Below are positions 1 to 6,958 of a DNA stretch of 37,061 bases, in pieces (position 1 is the first letter of the stretch; every line of letters begins with the position of its first letter). Where the stretch lies: contig PGYH01000024.1 of NCBI GenBank assembly GCA_002839575.1, positions 1 through 37,061 on the forward strand. Reading direction: 5' to 3'. The notes under the pieces are model-generated. The model searched no databases and was not told the origin of the DNA. It saw nothing but the letters and a program-made list of their open reading frames with translations. Origin of the DNA: Methanomicrobiales archaeon HGW-Methanomicrobiales-6. GTDB lineage: Archaea > Halobacteriota > Methanomicrobia > Methanomicrobiales > Methanoculleaceae. The position numbers were made by a program, and so were the translations under genes.

Positions 1-302
1 AAGACTACACCGCGGCCCTCCTTGCCCGGATCGCCGCCGCCGGCGACCTGCTGATCCTGACCGACGTCGAGCGTGTGGCTTTAAACTACGGGCGGCCGGG
101 GCAGCGAGAGATCAGTGAGATGACGGTTCGCGAGGCACGCGAGCACCTTGCGGTGGGACAGTTCCCGCCCGGGACTATGGGGCCGAAGATCGAAGCGGCC
201 GTCGAGTTCCTCGATGCCGGAGGAAGCCGCGCAACCATCGCGTCGCTGGAGCAGGCCTCGCCCGCCCTTGCCGGGCGGGCCGGGACCCGGATCCGCCCTT
301 AA
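1..302 (+). CDS. arcC: Carbamate kinase, C-terminal part (5' end outside window)
   Basis: About 99 residues are visible, read from base 3 and ending in TAA at 300-302. The tail carries typical carbamate kinase C-terminal features: an LTDVERVALNYG segment, a GQFPPGTMGPKIEAA segment that in this amino-acid kinase family contributes to the nucleotide site, and a closing ASLEQA...GTRI stretch. The enzyme interconverts carbamoyl phosphate plus ADP with carbamate (ammonia plus CO2) and ATP in the cytosol. The gene runs off the left edge, so its start, N-terminal phosphate-binding loop and operon partners cannot be seen. A GTG at 75 is internal and is not a start. The family call is strong from the tail alone; the physiological direction (ATP-forming catabolism or carbamoyl-phosphate supply) is not decidable here. 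Confidence 0.9.
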   Translation, partial: DYTAALLARIAAAGDLLILTDVERVALNYGRPGQREISEMTVREAREHLAVGQFPPGTMGPKIEAAVEFLDAGGSRATIASLEQASPALAGRAGTRIRP

Positions 303-320
303 CCGGCCACCTGCCCCAAC

Positions 321-330
321 ACTTATATAC
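321..330 (+). promoter_or_regulatory. TATA box for the first DUF5518 gene
   Basis: The sequence acttatatac lies about 40 bases before the ATG at 366, the expected archaeal TATA position for a short leader. A GGTGATG ribosome binding site follows at 352-358. Confidence 0.6.
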
Positions 331-365
331 CACGTTCCCGATGTGCCCGGCGGTGATGGAAGGAT

Positions 366-704
366 ATGGCGGATAACTTCTGGACAGGAGTCATCGTCGG
401 GTGGCTCGTGGGGCTTATTCTCGGCTTCCTGCTGCCGGTCATCGGACCCTTAATCGGCGGGTTCGTCGCCGGCTGGATGGTCCGGGGCGGGATAGGTAAT
501 GGCGCAAAGGCCGGGCTGCTTGCCGGCATCCTCGGCGCCATCGTCATCGCGGTGCTGCTCCTGGTCGGCGGCACGGTTCTTCTCGGGGCGTTTGGGTTCA
601 TCGCGGGCCTCGGGACGTCGCTCGTCATCATCGTGATGGCGTTCGTCTACCAGGGTCTTCTCTCCCTGATCGGCGGCGTCATCGCCGGGGCGATCCGGCG
701 GTGA
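366..704 (+). CDS. DUF5518-type glycine-rich membrane protein
   Basis: A 112-residue, extremely hydrophobic protein with about four predicted membrane helices separated by Gly-rich turns (GLILGFLLPVIGPLIGGFVAG and following). The composition and spacing match the archaeal DUF5518 family, small membrane proteins of unknown function common in Methanomicrobiales and haloarchaea. The ATG at 366 is chosen because a GGTGATG ribosome binding site at 352-358 sits 7 bases upstream and a TATA box is at 321-330. There is no signal peptide distinct from the first helix and no catalytic residues stand out. A divergent paralogue follows at 742. The function is unknown; the Gly-zipper-like helices suggest tight helix packing or oligomerisation, which is inference. 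Confidence 0.75.
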   Translation: MADNFWTGVIVGWLVGLILGFLLPVIGPLIGGFVAGWMVRGGIGNGAKAGLLAGILGAIVIAVLLLVGGTVLLGAFGFIAGLGTSLVIIVMAFVYQGLLSLIGGVIAGAIRR

Positions 705-741
705 GACGGGTGGGCGCCCCTCCCCGCCCCTTCTCAACCGG

Positions 742-1122
742 GTGACTGGTTTGGCCGAACGTGGTTCATTCTGGGTGCCTGCGCTGGTAGGCATCATATT
801 CATGCTCTTCATCAGCCCGTTCTTCCCGGTAGGCGGCCCGATCGTCGGAGGGATCATCGGCGGCTACCTCGGGACCCCGGGGGCGGTTCGGGGCGCGCTC
901 GGCGGGCTTTTCGGCGGGCTCGTCGTCGCCGCGATCTTCTCGGTCGTCGCCGTCGTCGGCGGCACGGCGCTCCTCGGCCCAATCGGCGCTCTCATCGGCC
1001 TCGGGATCGCCGTTCTTCTCTTTGCTCTCGCCCTTTACTTCGGTATCCTCGGCGCCGTCGGCGGCGCTATCGGCGGGGCGCTGAAAGCGTGGATGATATC
1101 GCGCCACGGGGTTATGGGATGA
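742..1122 (+). CDS. DUF5518-type glycine-rich membrane protein, second copy
   Basis: A 126-residue hydrophobic protein with the same build as the preceding gene: paired helices, a GGPIVGGIIGGYLG turn and a GGTALLGPIGALIGLG segment that mirrors GGTVLLGAFGFIAGLG in the upstream copy, so the two look like a diverged tandem duplication. The start is uncertain: GTG at 742 is used, but GGTGAC at 741-746 could itself serve as a ribosome binding site for a TTG at 751. The last 11 bases overlap, tail to tail, the end of the minus-strand MFS gene. The gap from the first copy is only 37 bases, so co-transcription is likely. Function unknown. Confidence 0.65.
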   Translation: MTGLAERGSFWVPALVGIIFMLFISPFFPVGGPIVGGIIGGYLGTPGAVRGALGGLFGGLVVAAIFSVVAVVGGTALLGPIGALIGLGIAVLLFALALYFGILGAVGGAIGGALKAWMISRHGVMG

Positions 1123-2332
1123 GATCCCCGACTCCCTCCTGGAGCCTCACCACGATCCGGGAGCGGTACATCCAGAGATAGGCGGCGACCGCCGCGGCCT
1201 CGACGACGACGACGTAGGCGACGATGTGCCCGATCGATACGTCGTAGAGGACGCCCATCACGGCACTCCCCACGAACCACGCCGTCCCGAAGACCGCGCT
1301 CACGGTGCCATAGATCTGCCCCCTCCGGGCCGCCGTCGTGGACTCTGCGATCGACGCCCGGAGGGAGGTCTCGAAGATTCCGATCCCGGCCCCCCAGGCG
1401 AGCGATCCCGCGATCGCCACGCCCGGGTCGAGCGAGAAGGCAAGCAGGATCGTCACGGTGCTGAAGACCGGAATGGTGAGGAGAACGTGGGTGCCGATGC
1501 GGTCGAAGGCGCGTCCGAAGACCAGCGCCACGACGACCGAGACTATCATCGCTGAGGCGTAATAGAGCGGGATGACGGCATCGGGGATGATCGACTGGGC
1601 TTTTAGGTGGAAGGAGATGAGCGGGAAGTTGACGAACCCGGCCATGCCGAGGAAGATGAACGCAGCGTATGGCAGGAACCCGCGTATATTGTCCATGTTC
1701 TCCCTGGTCCCCCCGTTTGCCTCAAGCCGGCTGGGCCTGGGCACCGTCGACCGGGCGAGGAAGAGGACCATCGCAACACCGGCGAGAGGAATGCCGAGCA
1801 GGAGAAAGCCCGTTGCGTAGCCGCCGGTGAGGGCCAGGGCGGCGACCATGACCAGCGGGCCGATGACCGCACCGACCTGGTCGAGCGCCTTGTGGACCCC
1901 AAATCCCCATCCTCTCCCGACGGTCGTCGTCGCGTGGGAGAGAATCGTATCCCGCGCCGGAGTCCGGACGGCTTTTCCTATCCGTTCGGCGATGATGAGG
2001 ACGGCCGCGGCCTCCCACCGGCCGGCGACGGCGAGGAGCGGGATGGCGGCGAGCAGGCCGTAACCAGTCATCGCCACCTTCCAGTAACGATGGCTCTGGC
2101 CGACATAGGCGCCGGTGGCTGACCGCAACGCGTACCCTATGAACTCGCCGGCGCCGGCGATCAGCCCGACGACGGCGGCGCTCCCTCCGAGAAGAAGGAT
2201 ATAGGGGCCGGTAACGCTCCGGGCACCGTTCGAGACCAGGCTCCCCAGGAGGCTTGCCGTGCCGAGCAGCAGGATAAGCCGGATCGAGAGGTCACGGACC
2301 TTTTGCCGGGTGTCCCGGGAAGGATCGGACAT
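1112..2332 (-). CDS. MFS transporter (about 12 helices)
   Basis: A roughly 406-residue integral membrane protein of the major facilitator superfamily. The length and the string of hydrophobic segments fit a 12-helix carrier. After helix 2 there is a YALRSATGAYVGQ loop in the position of the MFS signature loop, and in the second half GRAFDRIGTHVL is a conventional MFS motif-A-like loop. The substrate cannot be inferred. The start is ambiguous: GTG at 2338 or ATG at 2332. I prefer the ATG, which lies just after a GGTGA sequence, although the spacing is unusually short. A TATA-like tacttaat at 2364-2371 on this strand supports a short leader. The gene is divergent from the next MFS transporter, so the two may share a control region. 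Confidence 0.85.
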   Translation of the reverse strand: MSDPSRDTRQKVRDLSIRLILLLGTASLLGSLVSNGARSVTGPYILLLGGSAAVVGLIAGAGEFIGYALRSATGAYVGQSHRYWKVAMTGYGLLAAIPLLAVAGRWEAAAVLIIAERIGKAVRTPARDTILSHATTTVGRGWGFGVHKALDQVGAVIGPLVMVAALALTGGYATGFLLLGIPLAGVAMVLFLARSTVPRPSRLEANGGTRENMDNIRGFLPYAAFIFLGMAGFVNFPLISFHLKAQSIIPDAVIPLYYASAMIVSVVVALVFGRAFDRIGTHVLLTIPVFSTVTILLAFSLDPGVAIAGSLAWGAGIGIFETSLRASIAESTTAARRGQIYGTVSAVFGTAWFVGSAVMGVLYDVSIGHIVAYVVVVEAAAVAAYLWMYRSRIVVRLQEGVGDLIP

Positions 2333-2338
2333 ATTCAC

Positions 2339-2464
2339 CGGGGTCTTGGGGGGCCATTCTCATTAAGTACTGCACGGACGGCGGGATGCCCTTAATTGTG
2401 CTCGCCGCGAATATCCTTATCGCACATATCCGGGGCGGGAGGTTCCGGGGGCACGAGGGATACC
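2339..2464. promoter_or_regulatory. Divergent promoter region between two MFS genes
   Basis: This 126-base region separates two divergently read transporters. Minus strand: TATA-like tacttaat at 2364-2371. Plus strand: AT-rich aatatcctta around 2409-2418, followed by a purine-rich gaggga at 2455-2460 just before the GTG at 2465. No long palindrome was found. Confidence 0.4.
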
Positions 2465-3841
2465 GTGGAGCAGGAAGGCGATCAATCGTATTCGCGAAGG
2501 TTCATCCTCATACTGGTCACCGTCGCCACGTTCTTAAACCCCTTCACGGGCTCCGCAATCAACCTTGCTCTCCCCGCAATCGGGGCTGAGTTCTCCGCCG
2601 ACGCCGCCACGCTCGCCTGGGTCACGAGCGCCTATCTCCTCGCGTCGGTCATCTTCCTCCTCCCGGCGGGGAGGCTCGGCGACTCGTGGGGGAAGGTCAC
2701 CGTCTTTTTAGCCGGGATCGTGGTCTATACTGCCGGCTCCCTCCTCACCATCTTCACGCCCACGATGGACCTCCTCCTCGTCTTCCGGTTCATCCAGGGT
2801 ATGGGCGGCGCCATGATCTACGCAAACAGCGTGGCCCTGATCACCCACCTCTACCCACCCGGCGAGCGAGGCTACGCGATCGGGCTCAACACCACCGCCG
2901 TCTACGCCGGGCTCTCGCTCGGGCCGTTCCTCGGAGGGGCCCTGACCCAGTTCCTCGGGTGGCGGAGCATCTTCATCGTGACCGCGCTCCTCGCCGTCCC
3001 GGTCCTCTTCTACGCCGGGAAGTTCCCGGCGTTCCTGAACGAGCGGCAGCGGGAGCGCTTCGACGTCGCGGGTCTGATCCTCTCCTCCGCCCTGATCCTC
3101 TGCCTCTTCCTGGGCCTGGCCTGGGTGACCACCCCGACCGGCGCAACGCTCCTCGCGGTATCCCTGGTGCTCGGGGTCGTCTTCTTCCGGGTGGAGCGGA
3201 GCCGCCAAAACCCGCTTCTTCCGGTTACGCTTCTCGAGAAGAACCGGGTCTTTGCCGCCTCGAACGCCGCCGCCCTGATCAACTACAGCGCAACGTTCGC
3301 GGTCGGGTTCCTCCTCTCCCTCTACCTCCAGTACATCCGGGGCTACGAGCCCGTTGCTGCAGGCACCCTGCTCCTCCTCCAGCCGATCGTCCAGGTTTTC
3401 GTCGCCCCGGCGGCTGGCCGCCTGGCCGACCGGATGCAACCCGGACTCGTCGCTTCGGTGGGGATGGGAATTACGGCCGTGGGCCTCTTCGGCTTCTCTC
3501 TGCTCGGTGAGACGACGCCGATCGCCGCGATTCTCGCCCTTCTGGTTCTGCTGGGCGTGGGGCTCGGGATCTTCTCATCCCCGAACACCACCGCCATCAT
3601 GGGCTGCGTGGAGAAACGCTACTACGGGAGCGCGTCGGCAATGGTGGCGATGATGCGGTCGCTCGGGATGATGTTGAGCATGGGGGCGGTTCTCGTGGTC
3701 TTTGCGGTCATCATGGGGTCGACGACCGTTACCCCGGCGATATTCCCAGAGTTCCTCGCGAGCCTGCAGCTGATCTTCCTCGCCTTTGCGGTCCTCTCGG
3801 CCTTCGGGGTCTTCCTCTCGCTCCGCAGGAATAAATGCTGA
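2465..3841 (+). CDS. MFS transporter, DHA2-type (about 14 helices)
   Basis: A 458-residue membrane carrier resembling the 14-helix drug:H+ antiporter-2 group. Visible signatures are LAWVTSAYLLASVIFLLP in helix 2, the following GRLGDSWGKVTVF loop (MFS motif A), RFIQGMGGAMI (motif B region) and a GLSLGPFLGGALTQFLGWR segment (motif C, an antiporter hallmark). The second half contains GRLADRMQP. Such proteins export amphiphilic compounds using the proton gradient; the actual substrate is unknown. The GTG at 2465 is chosen because the frame open from 2396 would add 23 low-complexity residues overlapping the likely promoter, whereas 2465 follows a gaggga site and is directly succeeded by a charged N-terminus and helix 1. 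The HerA-like gene starts 6 bases after the stop. Confidence 0.88.
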   Translation: MEQEGDQSYSRRFILILVTVATFLNPFTGSAINLALPAIGAEFSADAATLAWVTSAYLLASVIFLLPAGRLGDSWGKVTVFLAGIVVYTAGSLLTIFTPTMDLLLVFRFIQGMGGAMIYANSVALITHLYPPGERGYAIGLNTTAVYAGLSLGPFLGGALTQFLGWRSIFIVTALLAVPVLFYAGKFPAFLNERQRERFDVAGLILSSALILCLFLGLAWVTTPTGATLLAVSLVLGVVFFRVERSRQNPLLPVTLLEKNRVFAASNAAALINYSATFAVGFLLSLYLQYIRGYEPVAAGTLLLLQPIVQVFVAPAAGRLADRMQPGLVASVGMGITAVGLFGFSLLGETTPIAAILALLVLLGVGLGIFSSPNTTAIMGCVEKRYYGSASAMVAMMRSLGMMLSMGAVLVVFAVIMGSTTVTPAIFPEFLASLQLIFLAFAVLSAFGVFLSLRRNKC

Positions 3842-3847
3842 CAAACG

Positions 3848-5548
3848 GTGCCGAATTCCCCGAACAAACCCTCCTGGAGCGAAGAGGAAGCGTTAAAACC
3901 CCCGGCATCCTGTGATCTCTTTGAGCAGATGGAACTGGTTATCGGAAAAGACGGCGACCGTGACATCGCCATCGATGCCCAGGAACTGGTCACGGGCAGA
4001 ACCTGTGTCATCGCGCAGTCGGGTGCCGGGAAGAGCTGGGGCATCGCGGTCATCTGCGAGCAACTCCTGCAGGCGCGGGTAGGGTACTGCCTCATCGATA
4101 CGGAGGGAGAGTACTTCTCGCTCAGGGACCGGTTCCCTCTCCTCTGGATCGGTTCCAGTGAGGACTGCGACGTGGATATCGAGCAGGCGAACCTCCGTGA
4201 ACTGATGCAGAACGCGATCTGCTCCCGGACTGCGGTGATCTTCGACGTCTCGGAGGTCAATATGCAGGAGCGGGTGTCCTACCTCGCGGAAGTCCTCTAC
4301 GACCTTGAAAGCGAGTTAAAGCAGCCGTTCCTGCTGATTGTGGAGGAGGCCGACAAGTTCATTCCCCAGTCGGGGGAGTCCATCAAAAAGATTGAGGAGA
4401 TCTCCCGCCGGGGGCGCAAGCGCGGACTCGGCCTCTTAGTCGCGACCCAGCGGCCATCACTCGTGACAAAGAACGTTCTCTCGCAGTGCAACAGCCAGAT
4501 CCTCGGGAAGCTCTCGATCGAGAACGATTTAAAAGCGGTCAGTCTCTTCTTTCCGTCCCGGAAAGAGGCCGGAGAGCTCGCGGATCTTGAGCCCGGGGAG
4601 TTTTTCGTGATGGGCAAACTCTCGAGGGAGCATGCGACGAAGATGCGCTTTGGGGCCCGGCTCTGCGAGCACCGGGGGCTGACGCCCAAACTCATGCCCG
4701 CAGCGCCGGTCCGGCCGGCCGAATCGCCCCGGGAAGAACCGTGCGGCGGCAGTCCCCGGGAAGAGCCGGTGGTGCCGCTCGCCACTACGGATGCCGCGAA
4801 TGCCTCGAATACCGCAGGTCCCATGAATGCAGTTGTCCCGGTACTGCTCCGTGAGGAGGCGCTCGATATCGCGAAAGCCAAACGAAAACGCCGGTTCCTG
4901 ATCCTGGAGCCCGAAGAACGGATCGTCTCAGGAGAGCGGGTCTACCGGCCGCTTCACCGGGTAGAGATCCGCTACATCGGCGGGTTTATCCGGAAGGCGA
5001 CGAAAACAGCGTCGTTCGTCCTCGATGGCTGCACCGGGTGCATTGTCGAGGTGGATCGCGGCCTGAAAGTTCGGCCGGGGTTCTCGGAGCTCCTGGGGCT
5101 CGATGAGGCTGCGGTGAGGATCGTTGCCGGGCTCGCGAACGGCGGCTCGACCCTGACCGAGATCGAGGCCGACACCCACCTTCCGGCGGCCGCGGTGAAG
5201 AAGGCGATAAAGAGCCTTGCGGGGGCGAAACTGATCACGGAGATGAAGACGGTGGGCGACACGAAGGTCTACGTGCCCCTGCTTGCAGACGAGGTTCCGG
5301 CACTCTCCGCCCTCAGGCGGGGGGCGGACCTCCCGATGGAGCCGCTCCAGGAGGAGCCCCTCGAGGCGAGGGTCACCGAATCCTCCCTCCGGATCATCTT
5401 AAAAGGGCTCGAACCCACGGCGGAGATCGTTGAGTTCGATACGATCTACTACCCGGTCTACCTGATCCGGTTCGCATCGGAGCGGGGAGAACGCTCGCTC
5501 CTTCTCGACGGCTGCACGGGGAAGGAACTTCTCTTCCCGGCGTTATGA
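3848..5548 (+). CDS. HerA-like (DUF87/FtsK-HerA) ATPase with C-terminal winged helix and two DGCTG repeats
   Basis: A 566-residue protein. Residues ~30-270 are a HerA-type RecA-fold ATPase: Walker A AQSGAGKS (56-63), a CLIDTEGEY strand, Walker B LLIVEEAD (162-169) and an RKRGLGLLVATQRPS arginine/sensor stretch. A variable linker (~275-330) follows. The C-terminal part holds two related segments, each ending in LDGCTG (Asp 393 and Asp 554), on either side of a predicted winged helix (~425-480). HerA-family ATPases pump DNA or act as helicases, usually with the nuclease NurA, which is not encoded here; this looks like one of the many stand-alone archaeal relatives. The start is GTG at 3848, 6 bases after the MFS stop, without an obvious ribosome binding site; an internal ATG at residue 28 is an alternative. 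The C-terminal repeat recurs in decayed form at 5908-6055. Confidence 0.82.
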   Translation: MPNSPNKPSWSEEEALKPPASCDLFEQMELVIGKDGDRDIAIDAQELVTGRTCVIAQSGAGKSWGIAVICEQLLQARVGYCLIDTEGEYFSLRDRFPLLWIGSSEDCDVDIEQANLRELMQNAICSRTAVIFDVSEVNMQERVSYLAEVLYDLESELKQPFLLIVEEADKFIPQSGESIKKIEEISRRGRKRGLGLLVATQRPSLVTKNVLSQCNSQILGKLSIENDLKAVSLFFPSRKEAGELADLEPGEFFVMGKLSREHATKMRFGARLCEHRGLTPKLMPAAPVRPAESPREEPCGGSPREEPVVPLATTDAANASNTAGPMNAVVPVLLREEALDIAKAKRKRRFLILEPEERIVSGERVYRPLHRVEIRYIGGFIRKATKTASFVLDGCTGCIVEVDRGLKVRPGFSELLGLDEAAVRIVAGLANGGSTLTEIEADTHLPAAAVKKAIKSLAGAKLITEMKTVGDTKVYVPLLADEVPALSALRRGADLPMEPLQEEPLEARVTESSLRIILKGLEPTAEIVEFDTIYYPVYLIRFASERGERSLLLDGCTGKELLFPAL

Positions 5549-5634
5549 CCGGAGTGCTTATCCTCCCGCGTGAGTATAGGAGATCTTATGCCCTGTAGCC
5601 CACACGGGCGGTTGGGCGGAGAGGTGAAGAAGCG
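5549..5634 (+). promoter_or_regulatory. Leader/promoter segment of rubredoxin 1, repeated before rubredoxin 2
   Basis: The stretch beginning tgaccggagtgcttatc (from 5546) is repeated nearly unchanged at 6053 before the second rubredoxin. It contains a TATA-like tgcttatcc and ends with a strong gaggtgaag ribosome binding site (5621-5629) 7 bases before the ATG at 5635. Conservation of this block between copies suggests it is the working promoter. Confidence 0.5.
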
Positions 5635-5793
5635 ATGGACTCATATAAGTGTACTCTGTGCGGTTACATCTACAACCCCGCCATCGGTGATTTCGACCAT
5701 GGCGTTAAGGCCGGCACGGCCTTCGAAGACCTGCCCGATACCTGGAAGTGTCCCCGGTGTGGTGCGCCGAAGAGCCGGTTTAAGAAGATCTGA
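5635..5793 (+). CDS. Rubredoxin (copy 1)
   Basis: A 52-residue rubredoxin, the small cytosolic one-electron carrier with a single Fe bound by four cysteines. Both CxxCG knuckles are present: Cys6/Cys9 (CTLCGY) and Cys39/Cys42 (CPRCG), together with the conserved Tyr11, Tyr13, Pro15 and the DLPDTWKCP segment that packs the iron site. The length equals the family norm. The ATG at 5635 has a GGTGA ribosome binding site at 5623-5627. In anaerobic archaea rubredoxins feed oxygen- or superoxide-detoxifying enzymes (flavodiiron proteins, superoxide reductase); no such partner is adjacent. A second copy lies about 500 bases downstream. Identification is very secure; the partner is unknown. Confidence 0.95.
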   Translation: MDSYKCTLCGYIYNPAIGDFDHGVKAGTAFEDLPDTWKCPRCGAPKSRFKKI

Positions 5794-5907
5794 GAGTAGT
5801 GGACACTCCCGGATCTCTACTGCTTTCTGAAGTAGGGTGAGGGCATCCCGCCCGCACGGAAGGGTTTGAGTACCTCCTCCTGATTCTCCCGGCCGACGGG
5901 GGTGCCT

Positions 5908-6055
5908 CAGTTCATCTTGGGAGAGTCGGTCTGCCGGTCGTTTCACCAGGCAGACGTCCGCTACACCGGCGTTCCTCCCCGGAAGGCAACGGAGACGGTC
6001 TTCGTCTTCCCTGATGGGCTTGCCGGCAGGAAACCCCATCCCCCTGATCACCTGA
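5908..6055 (+). pseudogene. Remnant of a HerA-like protein C-terminal repeat
   Basis: Between the two rubredoxins a fragment reads VCRSFHQADVRYTG, then RKATETVFVFPDGLAG, then TGA at 6053-6055. It aligns with RVYRPLHRVEIRYIGG and RKATKTASFVLDGCTG of the HerA-like gene (coding bases about 4935-5040), and the DNA is also clearly similar. No ATPase part remains and no start with a ribosome binding site is visible. The fragment is followed by the same promoter block as rubredoxin 1, so it looks like the 3' end of a lost paralogue that stood before rubredoxin 2. The DGCTG motif has decayed to DGLAG. The 5794-5907 stretch upstream holds nothing recognisable. Confidence 0.65.
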
Positions 6056-6142
6056 CCGGAGTACTTATCTCCCCCGGGATACACGGGTGCTGTGCCCCGG
6101 TCGACGTTGCGGCCGGTCGGGGGGCGAGGTGGTGAAGAGATG

Positions 6143-6301
6143 ATGGATTCATACCGGTGCGGACTCTGCGGCTACGTCTACAACCCCAGGGCCGGTGAGC
6201 CCGACCATGGTGTCCAGCCCCGTACGGAGTTTGGAGACCTGCCCGAGGACTGGGCATGTTCCCGGTGCGGTGCGGAGAAGAACCTGTTTCGGAAGGCGTA
6301 A
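6143..6301 (+). CDS. Rubredoxin (copy 2)
   Basis: A 52-residue rubredoxin with Cys6/Cys9 (CGLCGY) and Cys39/Cys42 (CSRCG) as iron ligands and the usual aromatic core. It is the same length as copy 1 and roughly 60 percent identical by eye. Two ATGs are adjacent (6140 and 6143); the second is chosen because it reproduces copy 1, with a GGTGA site (6131-6135) 7 bases upstream and MDSY as the first residues. The replacement of several Lys by Arg/Glu changes surface charge relative to copy 1, so the two may serve different partners (inference). A hairpin plus T-rich stretch follows the stop, consistent with a single-gene transcript. Confidence 0.95.
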   Translation: MDSYRCGLCGYVYNPRAGEPDHGVQPRTEFGDLPEDWACSRCGAEKNLFRKA

Positions 6302-6302
6302 G

Positions 6303-6343
6303 GGGGGTTCGGAGCCGGACCCCCACAACAAATCTTCTCTTTT
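6303..6343 (+). terminator. Hairpin and T-rich tail after rubredoxin 2
   Basis: The arms GGGGG (6303-6307) and CCCCC (6320-6324) with additional internal pairing form a short GC stem, followed by the pyrimidine-rich aatcttctctttt. It lies directly after the stop codon and before the convergent minus-strand operon. Confidence 0.5.
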
Positions 6344-6404
6344 AAGGGCGTGGTCGTACGAGAGCGTTATATGATGTTCTATTCTCCCGGCCGCACAACC
6401 TCCC

Positions 6405-6926
6405 TCACCCGAACCGAAAGGCCCTGAGCCCCTCCCCGCAGATCTCGCGCCCGGCGAGGTGCTCCATCTCGTGGTCGATCCCGTAGGCGGTGGAGCCTGT
6501 AAACGTCATCTCCGCGGCATCGAGGTCTTCGACCCGGATCGTCCTCTCAAGCGGGTTGACGATCATTTTAATCGCCCGGCGAGCGCCGAGCCGTACCCGG
6601 TAGGGCCGGTTTACGAGCAGCCGCGCGGGAGCGCTGCCGCACTTCTCCAGCCGGTAGACGGTCCCCTCCCGGTGCAGGAGCAGCGGGTCGACGAAAAGGA
6701 AGATCTCCTCAAGCGAGTAGCCGATCAGCCGTTCATCATCGTAGACCGTGGTCTTCTTCACCGCCGATATCGCGGTGAGCCCCTCCGCGGCGTAGCTCCA
6801 GTCGCCCCCGTAACGGAGCGAGAAGAGAAGGGGGACGAGCGCGTCGGCGGGTATTCCGAACCGCTCGGCGAGGGCGGCCTCTTGAGCGGCAAATATGAGT
6901 TCTTCCCGGATTTCGTCGGTCTCCAT
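6405..6926 (-). CDS. Divergent peptide-deformylase-like protein
   Basis: A 173-residue protein whose second half looks like peptide deformylase: a Cys in EKCGSAP (Cys96, in the place of EGCLS), an RPYRVRLGA strand, and DHEMEHLAG (His152, Glu153, His156) in the place of the catalytic HExDH. The metal ligands and general base are therefore present. The N-terminal GxGxAAxQ motif is not: the corresponding region reads EGLTAISAVKKT, without the Gln that stabilises the transition state. Archaeal translation does not use formyl-Met, so the substrate is unlikely to be a nascent chain; function unknown. It is last of a five-gene minus-strand cluster, 32 bases after modC, and has its own TATA-like agtatttatcc near 6955, about 29 bases before the ATG, suggesting a leaderless internal promoter. 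Confidence 0.6.
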   Translation of the reverse strand: METDEIREELIFAAQEAALAERFGIPADALVPLLFSLRYGGDWSYAAEGLTAISAVKKTTVYDDERLIGYSLEEIFLFVDPLLLHREGTVYRLEKCGSAPARLLVNRPYRVRLGARRAIKMIVNPLERTIRVEDLDAAEMTFTGSTAYGIDHEMEHLAGREICGEGLRAFRFG

Positions 6927-6958
6927 CGGTCGCCCTGCGACGGGGGACCGGATAAATA

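Noticed and set aside
2396-2464. 23-residue N-terminal extension of the second MFS transporter
   Set aside because: It has no ribosome binding site, low-complexity sequence, and covers the probable promoter; the GTG at 2465 with gaggga upstream fits better.
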